DNA from: Ancylostoma caninum
Lineage: Eukaryota; Nematoda; Chromadorea; Rhabditida; Ancylostomatidae
Assembly (NCBI GenBank): GCA_037903475.1
Contig: JBAJFG010000080.1
Location: 496,001 to 560,000, forward strand
Length of the DNA: 64,000 nucleotides
Direction of reading: 5' to 3'
Below, piece after piece: positions 20,780 through 33,000 of the stretch. Under the pieces are notes generated by a model, which saw only the letters and a program-made list of their open reading frames with translations, was not told where the DNA came from and made no database searches. Position numbers and translations under genes: made by a program. Position 1 is the stretch's first letter. Each line of letters begins with the position of its first letter.

Positions 20780-21656
20780 CAAACAAACAAATTAAAACAG
20801 GGGTGTATAAGAACGATGGGTTCTCGTTTCTGATGTGCATCAAGATATCCGAACAACATCTACAGGGGACTCCAGGCGTACACTTATCATCTCCGCGTGC
20901 AGCGCCAAGCCATTCTGTTTTTTTTTTTTTGAATTTGGAAAAAAGGAGTCAGCGTGATAAAAAAAAATGCTCTCATTTACTTTACCAGCTTATCGATTGC
21001 CTTAAATATAAGCAGGACTGTCCTTCCTTGGAAAATAGCGTTGACAGCGCTGTCCTGTACACTGTCGCATTAGGGCTGGACTTGCGCATGTGGTAAGCAT
21101 CCGATAATGATCATCAGATACTACCTGCGTCAGTGAGACACTGTATAGAAGCTATTTCCTGGTATTTTCCTTATGAGAAGAGGTTATTTTTGAGCTAAGA
21201 TGACTAAAAAAAAGTGCTATAATAAGTCAAAGCAACTTTTGAGTGCTGTTTCTTCATAAGTTCAAGAAGGTAAAATGGCTTGACGCTACACGTGCCAGTG
21301 AAAAGTGTCCGCATACGACTCATGTGACCTTGTGAAATGGCGCATCATTGAGCCGGTTGTTCAGATTGTGAGGTGCAGGTGCATTTCACACTTGTGGGTC
21401 CAACATTTACAGTTATGAATGTAGTCATGTCCGAATATTTCAATACAATTCTTTCTCCTTTTATTCTCATTGTGTTACACTTATAGCCCTTCAAATCAAT
21501 TCCATCACGTCGGAAGGCAACATTTCCGTAATTGTTGTCTTTGAACCAACCCTTTCGACAGCTTCATTGGAGAGTTGTGGGTGAACATAGCAACTTTCAG
21601 AATACTGTTGCATTTTCTGGAAATGGAGTCTGCTGCGAAAGGGCGACCTAGGCTTA
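20780..21656. other. No feature seen
   Basis: AT-rich stretch without a supported exon; a 112-codon plus frame at 20758-21096 begins inside the MITE right end and is probably chance. Confidence 0.3.
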
Positions 21657-22088
21657 CTCTGATAACTGTGCAGCACGAACGCAGACCAAACGGCGTAATG
21701 GTTCGGGTAGAAACCCTAGCAGCAACGGTTGCCAGTTGCTGCCATCCTCCCTGTTAGATATGAACTTTGAACCCCGATGTTTATGCTGAACTTTGATTCC
21801 TGATATTTATGTTTGTCTGTGTGATGTACTTTGACCCAACATAATATATAAAGGGGTCACCCGAGTATGGTCCAATTCATTGCGTCCGGCAATAAACTCT
21901 ACCCACCGGCACCGTCTACACAACACTCCCTCGACTGCTGCTCAATCTGTCGGCCCTTTAGCAGCAGTTGCTGAGGGACGGCAGCAATCAAGGGGAGGAT
22001 GGCAGCAACTGGCAACCGTTGCTGCTAGGGCTTCTACCCGGAACCATTATGCCGTTCGGGCTGCGTTCGTGCTGCACAGTTTTCAGAG
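21657..22088. mobile_element. 253-bp MITE copy interrupted by a solo LTR
   Basis: Begins CTCTGATAACTGTGCAGCAC after TA and ends GCTGCACAGTTTTCAGAG. The total of 432 bp minus the 174-bp LTR and its 5-bp duplicated target is exactly 253 bp, equal to the intact copies at 34721 and 40460. The right flank is TG, so the TA duplication has one change. Confidence 0.85.
21752..21925 (+). mobile_element. Solo LTR (174 bp) nested in a MITE
   Basis: Starts TGTTAGATATGAAC and ends CTACACAACA (TG...CA). It is flanked by an exact 5-bp duplication CTCCC at 21747-21751 and 21926-21930. It carries ATATATAAAGGGG (TATA-like) about two thirds along and AATAAA near 21891, in the order expected for an LTR. No internal domain or second LTR is present, so it is a recombination remnant of an LTR retrotransposon; orientation plus is inferred from the TATA and AATAAA order. 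Confidence 0.85.
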
Positions 22089-22173
22089 TGTCTGACAAGT
22101 TTAGTTTAGTTTAGTTATGTAGTTGGATGGGCTCTTTTCCAAACCATTATTATTATTTTATGTAACTACTGTG

Positions 22174-22179
22174 TTTATT
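22174..22179 (-). terminator. AATAAA polyadenylation signal candidate
   Basis: AATAAA on the minus strand about 185 bp beyond the stop codon of the 22361-24960 gene. Confidence 0.45.
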
Positions 22180-22360
22180 AGTAGAAAGTTCTCCACTCAT
22201 AAGAACGCGCTCTTTGCGTAATCGAAGAGCATTCTCAAAATGAGGCAATCAAATGTCAAGCTAACATCACATACATATAACAACACCCATACAACAAAAG
22301 AAACTACTACATCAGAACAATATTCACATACAGATATAGGTTTTGAAGTTACTGTAGTAA

Positions 22361-24960
22361 TCAGGCCTTTTTTAACTTTTTGGCGTCGAACCAGCCACCA
22401 GTGTTGCATCCTCCGTTACATCCTTGATTCAACGATCCATATCTTGTTCTAGAACCTGAAAACGCAAAAGAATGGAGAAAAATACAAATTAAAGTGAAAA
22501 TATAGTACGAGGAAATACACCAGTACCGATGCTAGTAGAAAACGCCGAACAACAAGCTGGTAACAAACCTGAGATCCTGTTCATCGACGTCCGCATTGTA
22601 TTGCCATTGTTGAGTGTACCCACGTTCTGCATACTGTGCATGCCACTCATACCATTCATGTTGTTCATTCCACTCATGGCGTTCATCCCATTCATTCCGT
22701 TCATTCCGTTCATCATCCCGTTCATGCCATACATTCCATATCCTCCGTATGGCATTCCCATTCCGAGTCCATTCATACCTATGCAATTATCTGTACGCAG
22801 ACCATGATAACTGAGGAGACTCTTGTTGCTAAAGACGTGGAACACAGTCCAAAACCGCTCACAAACAACAAGTTATTCCTTCTGAGTACTCTTTAAGATC
22901 TTATAGGAAAGGCTGAATAGAGCATTTCTTTCTAATCTTATAGAAAAATAAAGAATTTTTCCAGAAACTGCATGAACTATTGAGATTACCCGAGGTAAGC
23001 GCGGTAACACAACATAACTTTATCCATCATTAATCCAGTGGTGCACCCAAATCCAGAAAATGTTCAGTAATGCAGTAATTTTCTCGATTTTAGCTGCACG
23101 GCGTGGCACTGGAGTTCTCTGCTGGCAGAAGCAGACAACCACTGCAGAGTCCGTGTGTTTCTGCCCAAGAGCGCCGCGCCACGGTCCCGCCCTTTGCACA
23201 CGGCCGTTTGAAGTTCCCTCTATGCTGACTCAGTAAAGATTTAAAAGAAACAAAATAAAAAAAGAAAAGGAAGCACTGTAGTCGACACATTAGTGATGTT
23301 TACAGGTGTGTGCCTCGGTTAAACTCCTGCTGCCATGTTCCCCACCAACAAAACTGGAGGCTTATTTCAGTTCTAGATTACCCATGCATATTTCAGTAAT
23401 GGTTCCAGAATACCCATACATGTTTCAATAATGGACTGTGTTGAATGTTCTTCATGGACAAGAAGGTCGGACAAAACTCACCGTATGCCATCATGTTGTA
23501 AGCGTCGTACATTGGACTGAGTCCATACGGTGAGGCCATTCCGAACGGATTCACCATCATCGGGTTGACTGGGTAACCTAGAAATGAACACATACAAAAT
23601 TTGTGGTTTCTTCAGGCTGATGGAGCATGGGGACTCTGGGTAATGTTATGAGCAGCGTCAATATACAACTTTATTCTACTTTTTACATCCTGCATATCCA
23701 CGGTTTTAAATTCTTTTCCGTGATTACCTTTCCGTGAATTTTGGTTTTATTAAGATCTAATACTGCCAAACCGCGTTGTAGAATCGCTTGGATGTTGTTT
23801 CGTTTGGAGACTCACCTTAGAATTATAGTGGAAATTTTTACTGGAAAAGAATCTTCACTCTCACAGTAGTTACACATAATTTCTTGCAACATTGCAGAAA
23901 AATTCAATTTTGAACCCGGTTATTCGTAAGGAATTTGGAATGTCCGTTCTGATGCTATTGCAGTCATCATTTTTGGGGATTTTCCCTTCCGTCACGACTC
24001 CCTATTTTTGAGGTGATTTTTTTCGGCAGAGACGGTGTGGTGGCTGACTGTAGGATGTGACCCCGATGCTTTTCTGGATGAGGTTTAGTTGCTGGGCGGT
24101 TTGTGACAAAAAGCATTCACTGCAGAAAAACTGCTGCTACAAAAACAACCATTAGGACCGCTGTAAAACGTTGTATGGACCGTTTTGCCACTGAATTCCA
24201 AAAAATATTGGGGAAAGTCTTGCGTCCAACAATGTAAAGAGTATAATTACATCTATAACAAAGAATACGATTAAAATTACTTTTTTAGAAAACCACTGGT
24301 TCTGCATAGATATATTGCACCTGGATTAGCTCCATACAATTTCTGAGCAGAGCAATAGCAACTGGGAAATTTATGGGCACTTTTTCGAAGGCAATTTTTG
24401 TGTGCAACTTCCAGAAGTTCAAATTTAATATGATTCATTATTGATACTTCCAGTAGTTCCTGTAGCGTTACATTTACTGAGATGGAAAAAGTCAGGTAGA
24501 AACAAAACAAATTCGTGTGAAATTCGCATGTCGCTCTGGGAATTTTCTTTGGAAACCGATGGAGCAATATCGGAAGTTCACACAAAAAAAAATCGAAGAG
24601 CCATATCAGAAAATCGCTGATTCAAGGAGATTTTCGGCATTTCTATCATAACATGAAGCAAATTTCCGAGGAAAACATGCAAACAAATCAATCGAATTCT
24701 ACTCCACCTCTCCAAGCTGAGTAAATTTTCATGGGGAATTCCCAAAATATTTGAAAGGCCACAAGGTCACGAGATTCTACTGTGCCACGTGAATTTTTCA
24801 CAACTTGCAACGTTACGATGTATTGTACAAATATGTAAGCTTATAAGATAAAGGGAATATGCATTTTCACCAACTCACCTCCCATTGCCATAGGTCCATA
24901 GCCCATGTACTGACCGCCAACAACAGAAGCATAGAGAATCAGCAATGTAATTCGGATCAT
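22361..24960 (-). CDS. Secreted Met/Gly/Asn/Tyr-rich protein, four exons, 160 residues
   Basis: Exons 24960-24879, 23577-23482, 22778-22569 and 22455-22361 (stop TGA 22361-22363). Every intron is phase 1 and splits a Gly codon as G|GT, which is strong internal support. The product starts MIRITLLILYASVVGG, a signal peptide, then QYMGYGPMAMGG. Exon 2 is rich in Pro, Met and Tyr (NPMMVNPFGMASPYG). Exon 3 (69 residues, 18 Met) is built of NGM, GMNGM and GMYGMNG repeats. Exon 4 ends with two cysteines in GCNGGCNTGGWFDAKKLKKA. It is likely exported as a structural, surface or antimicrobial-type peptide; the family is not known to me. An ATG 21 bases upstream (24981) is in frame, but the TATA box at 24999-25005 would place transcription start downstream of it, so 24960 is preferred. 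Confidence 0.85.
23125..23225. repeat. Hairpin repeat, family H, diverged copy 3
   Basis: CAGAGTCCGTGTGTTTCTGC, CCAAGAGCGCCGCGCCACGG and CCGTTTGAAGTTCCCTCTAT match the right half of copies 1 and 2. It lies in the second intron of the Met-rich gene. Confidence 0.45.
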
Positions 24961-24998
24961 TTCGTTTGTGTAAAACCGCATCCACAGACGTGTTCTAC

Positions 24999-25005
24999 TT
25001 ATATA
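24999..25005 (-). promoter_or_regulatory. TATA box of the Met-rich secreted protein gene
   Basis: TATATAA on the minus strand, within CTTATATAAGTAG, 39-45 bp before the chosen ATG at 24960. This spacing leaves a very short 5' leader and excludes the upstream in-frame ATG. Confidence 0.6.
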
Positions 25006-27063
25006 AGTGTCGCATAGGGTAAATATTGCATCGGTGCAGTCTGAATGAGCTTCGTCGCTCAAGAGCTCACGACATCATCATTGTGGCGGCGTTGCACCAG
25101 CTGACATTACCAGTGCGTTCGAGAGAGTGGAAAAATAAACGTTCAAATACGTTCGCAGTACGGAGAGTGGTAGATTTGCGTCGAGAGTGTTATTGTTCCC
25201 TACGGATGTCTCACATATAGGTTCAGTATTAGTCATTACATATTACTTGTTGTTGGGGGCTAGTGCAACATCATTGGGTTCTGAAACCAAATGGTACTGC
25301 TAGAAATATGGGAAGCAAAGACTGGTTTTAGCAGAAGACCTGATTCCCATTTCATGGACAAGGTAAACTTTATTTCCATTCATTCATGAAGTAGAGTAAC
25401 ATGCTTTATTCTGTTTACCTATAGCCTCGTCCACCAAAGGAATGGGATTCATATTCTGCTGGTGTATGAACGAAGTTGCTCAAATTAATGGCTAATAGCA
25501 AACTTCCTAAGATGATATCCGAAATCGCTTCTAACTATTATAAAACTTATTAGCCGCCTGATTATTTAATAGAACAGTCACAAAGCCATAGTTTTAACCC
25601 ACTTGTGCACCTTTACGGGGTGACAAGAAAATCTTTGGCCTAGGAATTTTGCAAAAATATTTCTTATAATTTTTTAAGGGAAATTCTGTGACTTTCTATG
25701 CTTTTTTGGTCACATATTTTTATCGACCAACCAACTGTTTTGAACATCCGCATATGACTTCATAATTCATAGTTTCCTATTAATAATTGTGTTGTGGCTT
25801 TCAATGTGTTAATCTGTTGTTTTCCCCATCTCCATTAAAGAAACTTCAATTCATAGCTGCACTTATGCTCATGATTGTTTCTTGATTCACTTCAAAGTAA
25901 ACTTGAGACTTGTTGTACATATGTACGTACATGTGTATGTGCATAAAAAATTATTGTTAGATAGAAGAGCTAAGCATGAAGTTCTGTTGACTTAGATATG
26001 CATTTGTTCCCATTTCATCCATTTCTTCCGTTTTCAGCTTTTCTATCCACCCAGTGATTTTCCAAAAAAAAATGGGACCGTTATACCCTCACTACATATA
26101 TTTCTATTATATTCGTATTACATAGTACGGCATTACGTATTACGTATTTATTGTATTGCTTTTTTATTAGTTTGTTTACTTATATTATTTATTTATAGTT
26201 TCCTAGCGACGTTCTTTTTGAATACCAGACCCTAGTTCTTCATTTGATGTCCCAACTCATGTAGAATGAGCAATAGTAGCTTCTCGCACACGCCGGCACA
26301 TTTTATTTTTTTTTCCACAGCAGCATATGATATGAATCCTTCGCAATACATAAAAAGAGAAAGGAAGGGGGGGGGGTTGGGGGGAGAGGGAGTCGTGGTG
26401 GGGGAGCGGTTAATGTTTATAATACCGCTCTACAAAATATGGAAGTTCTGTACATAACAGCTTACTTTCGGATCAATTTCTTCTTGATTACTTCAACCGC
26501 TCATTTCTGGCCAAGTTTAACTTATACGTACGCAAATCCTTGAATCTAGGATTATTCTAGGAATTGCTCTTGTAATGGTTTTGCTACGAGTTACTTACAA
26601 TTGTGGACATTTGAAGAGTTTGAATGAAAAGTTCGTCTAACAACCTTTATGATAGCAATCAATTATTCTGGAATCAATTATTCGTACACGGTTTTTTTGC
26701 CACCTTTTTTGGAGTTCCGCCTTTTAACCTCTACTTTTCACTGAGATCTCACTTCGAAGTCTCCTAACTGTGACCACCACTAACTATGTAAGACGTAAAA
26801 AAACAACATTGCTTTTCCGAAAATCTCGGTCTCAAACGTTTTCATGGCTGCTCCTGCTGTGATGATTGAGATTTATTAACGAGTAACAGTGACTAAATAC
26901 ATAATAAATACAATTATATACTTTGAAATGATTTCTTCGCTGACAATATCCTCGAGTCCCGACTGTCGCATCGAGTGTATGTCGTAACAACAGAATGACA
27001 CCTCCTAAATGACCCAGTTTATGTCCGAACAGCTCCGCCCAGAGTAAATAAACCGGAGAATGC
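25006..27063. other. Intergenic region between the Met-rich gene and the GPCR 3' end
   Basis: No supported gene. It contains a 10-G tract (26367-26376) and AT-rich sequence. AATAAA on the minus strand at 26872-26877, about 190 bp past the GPCR stop, is a reasonable polyadenylation signal for that gene. Confidence 0.4.
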
Positions 27064-30000
27064 CTACTTCTCTTCGCTAATGCCTCCGCACCTGGCTCGT
27101 AGGGTGACGAGCAGTTTTTGGCGGAAATTCTCGCTGCTCAAGCAGAACACCACGAAATTCAAGCACTTCCCAACGATGACCAGGAAGCTGGTGATCACTT
27201 GCAGGTTGTACCTGAAAAGGATTTTGATACCAAAACGAATAACTAGCAGCTTTTTCATTGAAATGTTATGTCAAATGAAAAGAAATGATAGATGAGGTTG
27301 TTAGAAGAAATCTTGTTACATTAAATTGTCACCAAAACGCACAGAATTTGCACTCTGGTCAGTTTGGAGAAAGAAAAAGGTGATTTCCCAAGATGAGAAA
27401 AGCTTACCATTGTCCTGGTGATCGGAATGGTCTATCGTCCCATATTGACATCAGAAACAAGACCACGGCTGAGGGAGCCTGAAAAATAAATAAAAGAAAT
27501 CACCGTTTCATGACGCCTTGTTGAAAGAAAACTGCCACAGCTGATTTCGTTTCTCTGACTCAACGAAGCGTCAAGTTACAGCATCTGAGAGAGATTCCAC
27601 AGTGTCGAGAATATCACCGTTTTTTGATCTTTGCACCAAACTGCATATTATTCAACTCGTGAAACCGCAGACGTAAGCACAAATGGGGAAGCCGTGTTCT
27701 CAAGGATGTAAGCTGGCGTCTCGTTGGATCTTATTGGATGATGACCAATAAGTAGTTTCAAGGACCGATTTTCCTTCATGAGAAATAACCTTTTTTGCAG
27801 GATGAACTACCACTATGGTTCACTGCCGAAGCAGAGTTCAGCCAAGCAGACCTATTTTAAATCGAGCGCTAGAATCCTTTTGAGTGTTTGATAGGGCTGA
27901 GGGATGTCAGAGATGCATTAGTGGTACATGATGTCATATTTCACCGAAATGACGTTCGCTGTAGGACAATGAAACAGCTTCGGTGGTGCAAGGCCGCGGA
28001 GTGAAGGGTTTAAATTACAGTGCCGATCAATCATCTTTGCATCACAGAAAACCGTTAACCTGGTCTGTCGTCCCGCGCCACCAACGCGGCGCGGCAGACC
28101 TACTGACACTTGTGAGTAGTGTCGCAGTGTGTTGACGACATTGATGTTCTGCTTGCGTTTTTCATAGTTTTTCTTCGCCTTTGTCTTCATTATGAATTGC
28201 TTGGATCGGCGTAGTGCCAGTTTGCCGTTCCGAATAAATTTAAAAGGGGTAAAAATCACATTATTTTCTATACTTAGTTCTCTTCATTCGAGAAAATCCT
28301 AGGTTTGATCCACTTATGATGATTTTCTGTGTGCTACACATTCACAGCTATTTATGACTAGTGTTCTTTTACTGACAGAAGTATTTGGACGGATCGTGTG
28401 CAAACAAACTTCAACTTTCTCAGAATTAATTGAAAAACGAGGTAGAGTCACGCTGACACAAGCCTTTTGGGATGGAAACATTTTCCCGGAATGAGAACAA
28501 AGGCAGAGGCAAGGAGTAATATGGTGGAAAAAAATGGGTAAACATTAATACCGACAACGCCAGACAACTACAGTTCTTGGTCTGCCGTACCGCCTAGGTG
28601 GTGCGGCGCGGCAGGCAAGATGGGCGGGTTTTCTGTAATGGAAAAATGGTTGACCGGTAACGTATTTTTTTGATTTTCCATGTACGGCGACGATACTACT
28701 GGTTCCAACATGCTCTGACATGCATCGCGTGAAAACTTGTGAATGCTCCTCTACATATTCTACTCGTTCGAATGTGAAGAAATGCGTGTCAGGACATGTC
28801 AGATGAAGTGTTTGGTGTGATGTGTGGCTACGCGCCGCTCGGTGCTTCTGACATGTTCTGAGATGCATATCACGGTTGTGAGGCACCAGCACCAAATTAA
28901 CCAAAAGTGGATCATGATATAATGCAGTCTATAAAACGCATATTAACGTAACATTAGGCACTAACGTACACCTAAAAATAAGCATAAAGACAACAAACAG
29001 CGGATTAAGAGAAACAGCTTGATTTCATTGAATTTTAGGCGTTGATAGAAGCAGAGCCGTTGCACACCTTTAGCTTAGACATTTTTCTCTAAATTGAAAG
29101 CCCACCTGCGTGATGGTAAATGACGTGACAACGGCGCACACAGTGACTGCTACCCGATGTTCCATTTTTTGTTGGATTAACTAGAAGAGAAAATTACTAT
29201 CAGTACTTAATTTCTCCCCCATCATTCCTCTCACTCAACCCCTACCTGATCACTGTGTCTTCTGAACAGTGTAGCAACGAACGGCAAAGACGCTTGACCT
29301 TCTCGCTGCATACGCCGTGACACTTTGCTTAACGAGGCGTACAGGAAGAACGACCTGAAATGTTCGATGCTCTGTGAATGATAAAAGAGAATGCAGCTTT
29401 CAAAGCCTACCTCTTTTTCACGTAGTACATGAGCATGGTGTTCAGGACAACGAGAAACACCAGTGGAATCACCACGACAAGGGCGACGTTTGCCGCTCGC
29501 ATCCATTTCACATACTGCCGAAGAAGGTGTGACGACGGATTCGTGCTGTTCCCTTGCCATCTGTAAATGCTTTTGTTACCAGCAACTTAAGATAAGGAGA
29601 ATATGTACATAAATAAGTAAATGATACGTAGATAGGCAAATGAATAAATAAAGTATTTTTCTCAGATGAAGATTTGTTACGCGATTCTTTTGATCATATT
29701 TATTCAATTACCTATCTACGCATCATTTCCTTATTTATGTACATATTCTCCTTATCTTTTGCTGGGTATACATAGAAGGATACAGGGCAAGAGAGATGAT
29801 TCAACAAGTATGGCACCAGTAAAATTCTATTCTAATTTTTATTTCATTAGATGAGTACCAGCTAGGTTCCCGGAAAAGTCCGATGAAAGCCTCGCTTTGG
29901 CTTTTGAAATGAATCTTTGCTCTGAATTTCTAACAATCAGAAATTTATTGGGTTAGGGAATAAGTCCGTGGGCATCCAAAATATTACTTTTCACGGACAT

Positions 30001-33000
30001 TGTCAACCGCACTGAATCGGTTGCATAGCTCCTTCCCTCTTCTATTAATGCTGCCAGAGAGAGGGCAACTTGTCAGCTCCATTTCTACGAAAAATTGCAA
30101 TTGCTCTGTTTGAGAAGACTCAATTTGTAGCCCGCAACCGCAACTCTTGGATAAAGTTTATGAAATCAATAGGAAAGTAAACAAAATAAGATGTTATGAC
30201 TGCACCGGACCTGTAGGATTGGTGGTAGTAAAAATTCCCTTCATTCCTGTTTTAGCTAGTCATTTTGGTGAAATTTTCGGCACTAGTCTACTTGTTCTGC
30301 CCCAAAATCTCAAAGTCAAAAATTTCTCTGAAACTTCGTCTAGAGAGGTTATTTGACATACTGATCACGAATACATACTCATCCTGTGTCGTAACTCCAT
30401 TTCGGTAGGGTGACGGTAGGGTTAGGGTAAATAAGGTATCTCACGGAATCACCTGAATTTTTGTCTACGAGGCTTATTTGACATGCTGATTACGAATATC
30501 ACACTAATTTTGCAAGTGGAACGGAATTTTGAGGTCTTTCTGTGGACGGCACTTGCCCCGACTCTACCGTAACCTTACTCAGATGGGATTGCGGCACTAA
30601 ACGAGTGTGATATTCGTGATCAGCATATCAAATAACCCCCTGGACAAAAACTCAGACGAATCTATGAGATGGTGCACTTACACCAACCGTACCATAACCT
30701 TACCGAAATGAGGTTATGGCCAAAATGAGTGTGATATTCGTGATCAGCATGTCTAATAATCCCCCTGGACGTAGTTTCAGGGGGATTTTTGATTTTGAGA
30801 TTTTGGGACAGAATAGTGCCAAATTTTCGTGGAGAAATCAAGCATATGGGCGATCACCTCATATCAAGCATTTTGGGGTTTTGCACGGAATGCGTCAGCT
30901 AAACTTACACACTGTTGAGAGTTAGCATCAGTAGTGACTATTCTTTACACGTGAAGCAAATTTAGCGGATAATCGCGTTTATGTCCCACAAGCTGGGCGT
31001 CTAGAACTAAAAGCAACTTCAAAGCCAAATTTGCTCTGTCTGAAGCGGGTTTACCACTTTTGTGCTGTCCTTTCACCAGAAATGGTTACTTTCCAAATGT
31101 CGTTGATATCCCTGACCAATTGGACCACATTTGATCCGCGATTGAAACGGAACAGTAGTCGGTGGCGGAGGGGTTTGATTCTGTGGACTTGGAGGATCAC
31201 ATTCCAAGCGATAGAAAACAAGGTAAATCGAGAATTGAGAAACGAGGTTGCAATGGTTGCAAATAGAAAATCAAGTGCTACAAAATCTGCTATTACGGCA
31301 AGTCAAGCAAAGTTCAAATCACTATGGAAAACAAGTTGAAAAAACCGCACGAACTTATTCCCCAACAAAATAATTAACCACTCTGATTCGCCCATTTCCA
31401 AAGAAAACCCTTTGCGACTGCGTCATTTTCAATAAAAAATATTACTGTGAATTTATGCGAACTGGAAGATTAATTTCTACGAAAAACAACATTCATTTTG
31501 TAAGTTGAGAAATTGGCGTCTTTCCGTCTACAATATCGACAACGAAGTCACACAAAAATAGGGGCTGATTGCGAAAATTAAATTTGAAACTGGTGTAGAA
31601 ATCTTTAGGTTAAAATCGGAAGAACGCTGAAGAAATGCTGCTTCCCTCCACAGTAGCATATTCACAACAATTGTGTAAATGAACATCAACGCGTGAAACG
31701 GGTAAGAAATTAGTGCTTGACACACCTTACACCCTACCCAACTTTTACCAGTGAGCATTTACTTATTCATTCGCAAATAAATAGTGTGCCAATTGTCTGG
31801 CACGAAAATTGACATTAGTTAAGATATACCACTCTCTGGAGCGCCTTTAAAAAGCATTTTTTAGTGTCGGGGTCAGAATAAACTCCTACACAAATACTAT
31901 GCACCAAGGAGGTCAGAACGTACTGGATAAATATGTATGTAGACAACATGCAACCAGGTTCTAAAAAAATTCGGATTAAGACTTCCAAGTTGATTATTCC
32001 AGTTTTTACATGCGTGGCACCAGCAAAACAAACAGATAGTGGCCAGAAGCAGTGCGATCCTATTGTGTGGTGTAACGTAGAAACTTCAAATCGGCATTGT
32101 CACAAAGGAAACCCTTCTGGGCCAAGAGATTTTATTGAGATTACCCGGCACCTGATAACCTGGCATCTAACATGTTCACCTATATGTACATGATGTTGTC
32201 TATACCCAGCTGCTACCCATGAGTAATCATACTGATGCATACCAGCCCTGATTCAAATCGACTTGCATGTGGCGGTCAAAACAGGGCTCAGATGCAAATG
32301 TAGTTACAAGGATGGTGTGAGTAATCTAATACCCACAGGTAACAGCTACATATTTATTGGCAATGTTATGTTCGGGTGAACATTTCAATGAGTGCCAGGT
32401 AAAGCGTAGACTTGGGTACGCTAACCTGCTTACTATAAGTAATCTCAATAATGCATCCGGGCACAGAGCACCAGAAATGGGTCCGGCCAGACCCTCGGGT
32501 GAAGTGGCGCAATTAGCGAAAGTGAGTTATTGCTTTCTTTGGCTTCCACAGAAGACATTCCTTTTAATCTCACATTATTATACATCACATTTTTGTGGCT
32601 GCTATTGTGAAGCTCTTTCGCAACTGTTATTTACTGTTGCAGTTAATGATTCAAAGGACATTATATAGCAACCATTCACTGGGTTTTTAGATGATGTCGT
32701 GCAAGGAACTCACGCGTTTGTGTTTACATCCAGACACATTGAGATCCATTGCGTGTCATGACAGAAGAGTTTCATGAAGCATTGCTGAGAAACGTGATTG
32801 TAGCATGTCAAAGCTGCGCACGCCGACAACAGCAAAAGCAAGCCTGAAAAAGTTGTTGACATAAGGATTCTTTCAGGATTTTTAGATAGATAAGGTCTAT
32901 CTGTAGAGCCAGTAACTTTAAAAACCGTTGCTTGTTCAACGTTTCTATGATTAGCTATCAAACTGAGCACATCCCAATGCTCGGGGAAGTTTCCATGTTC

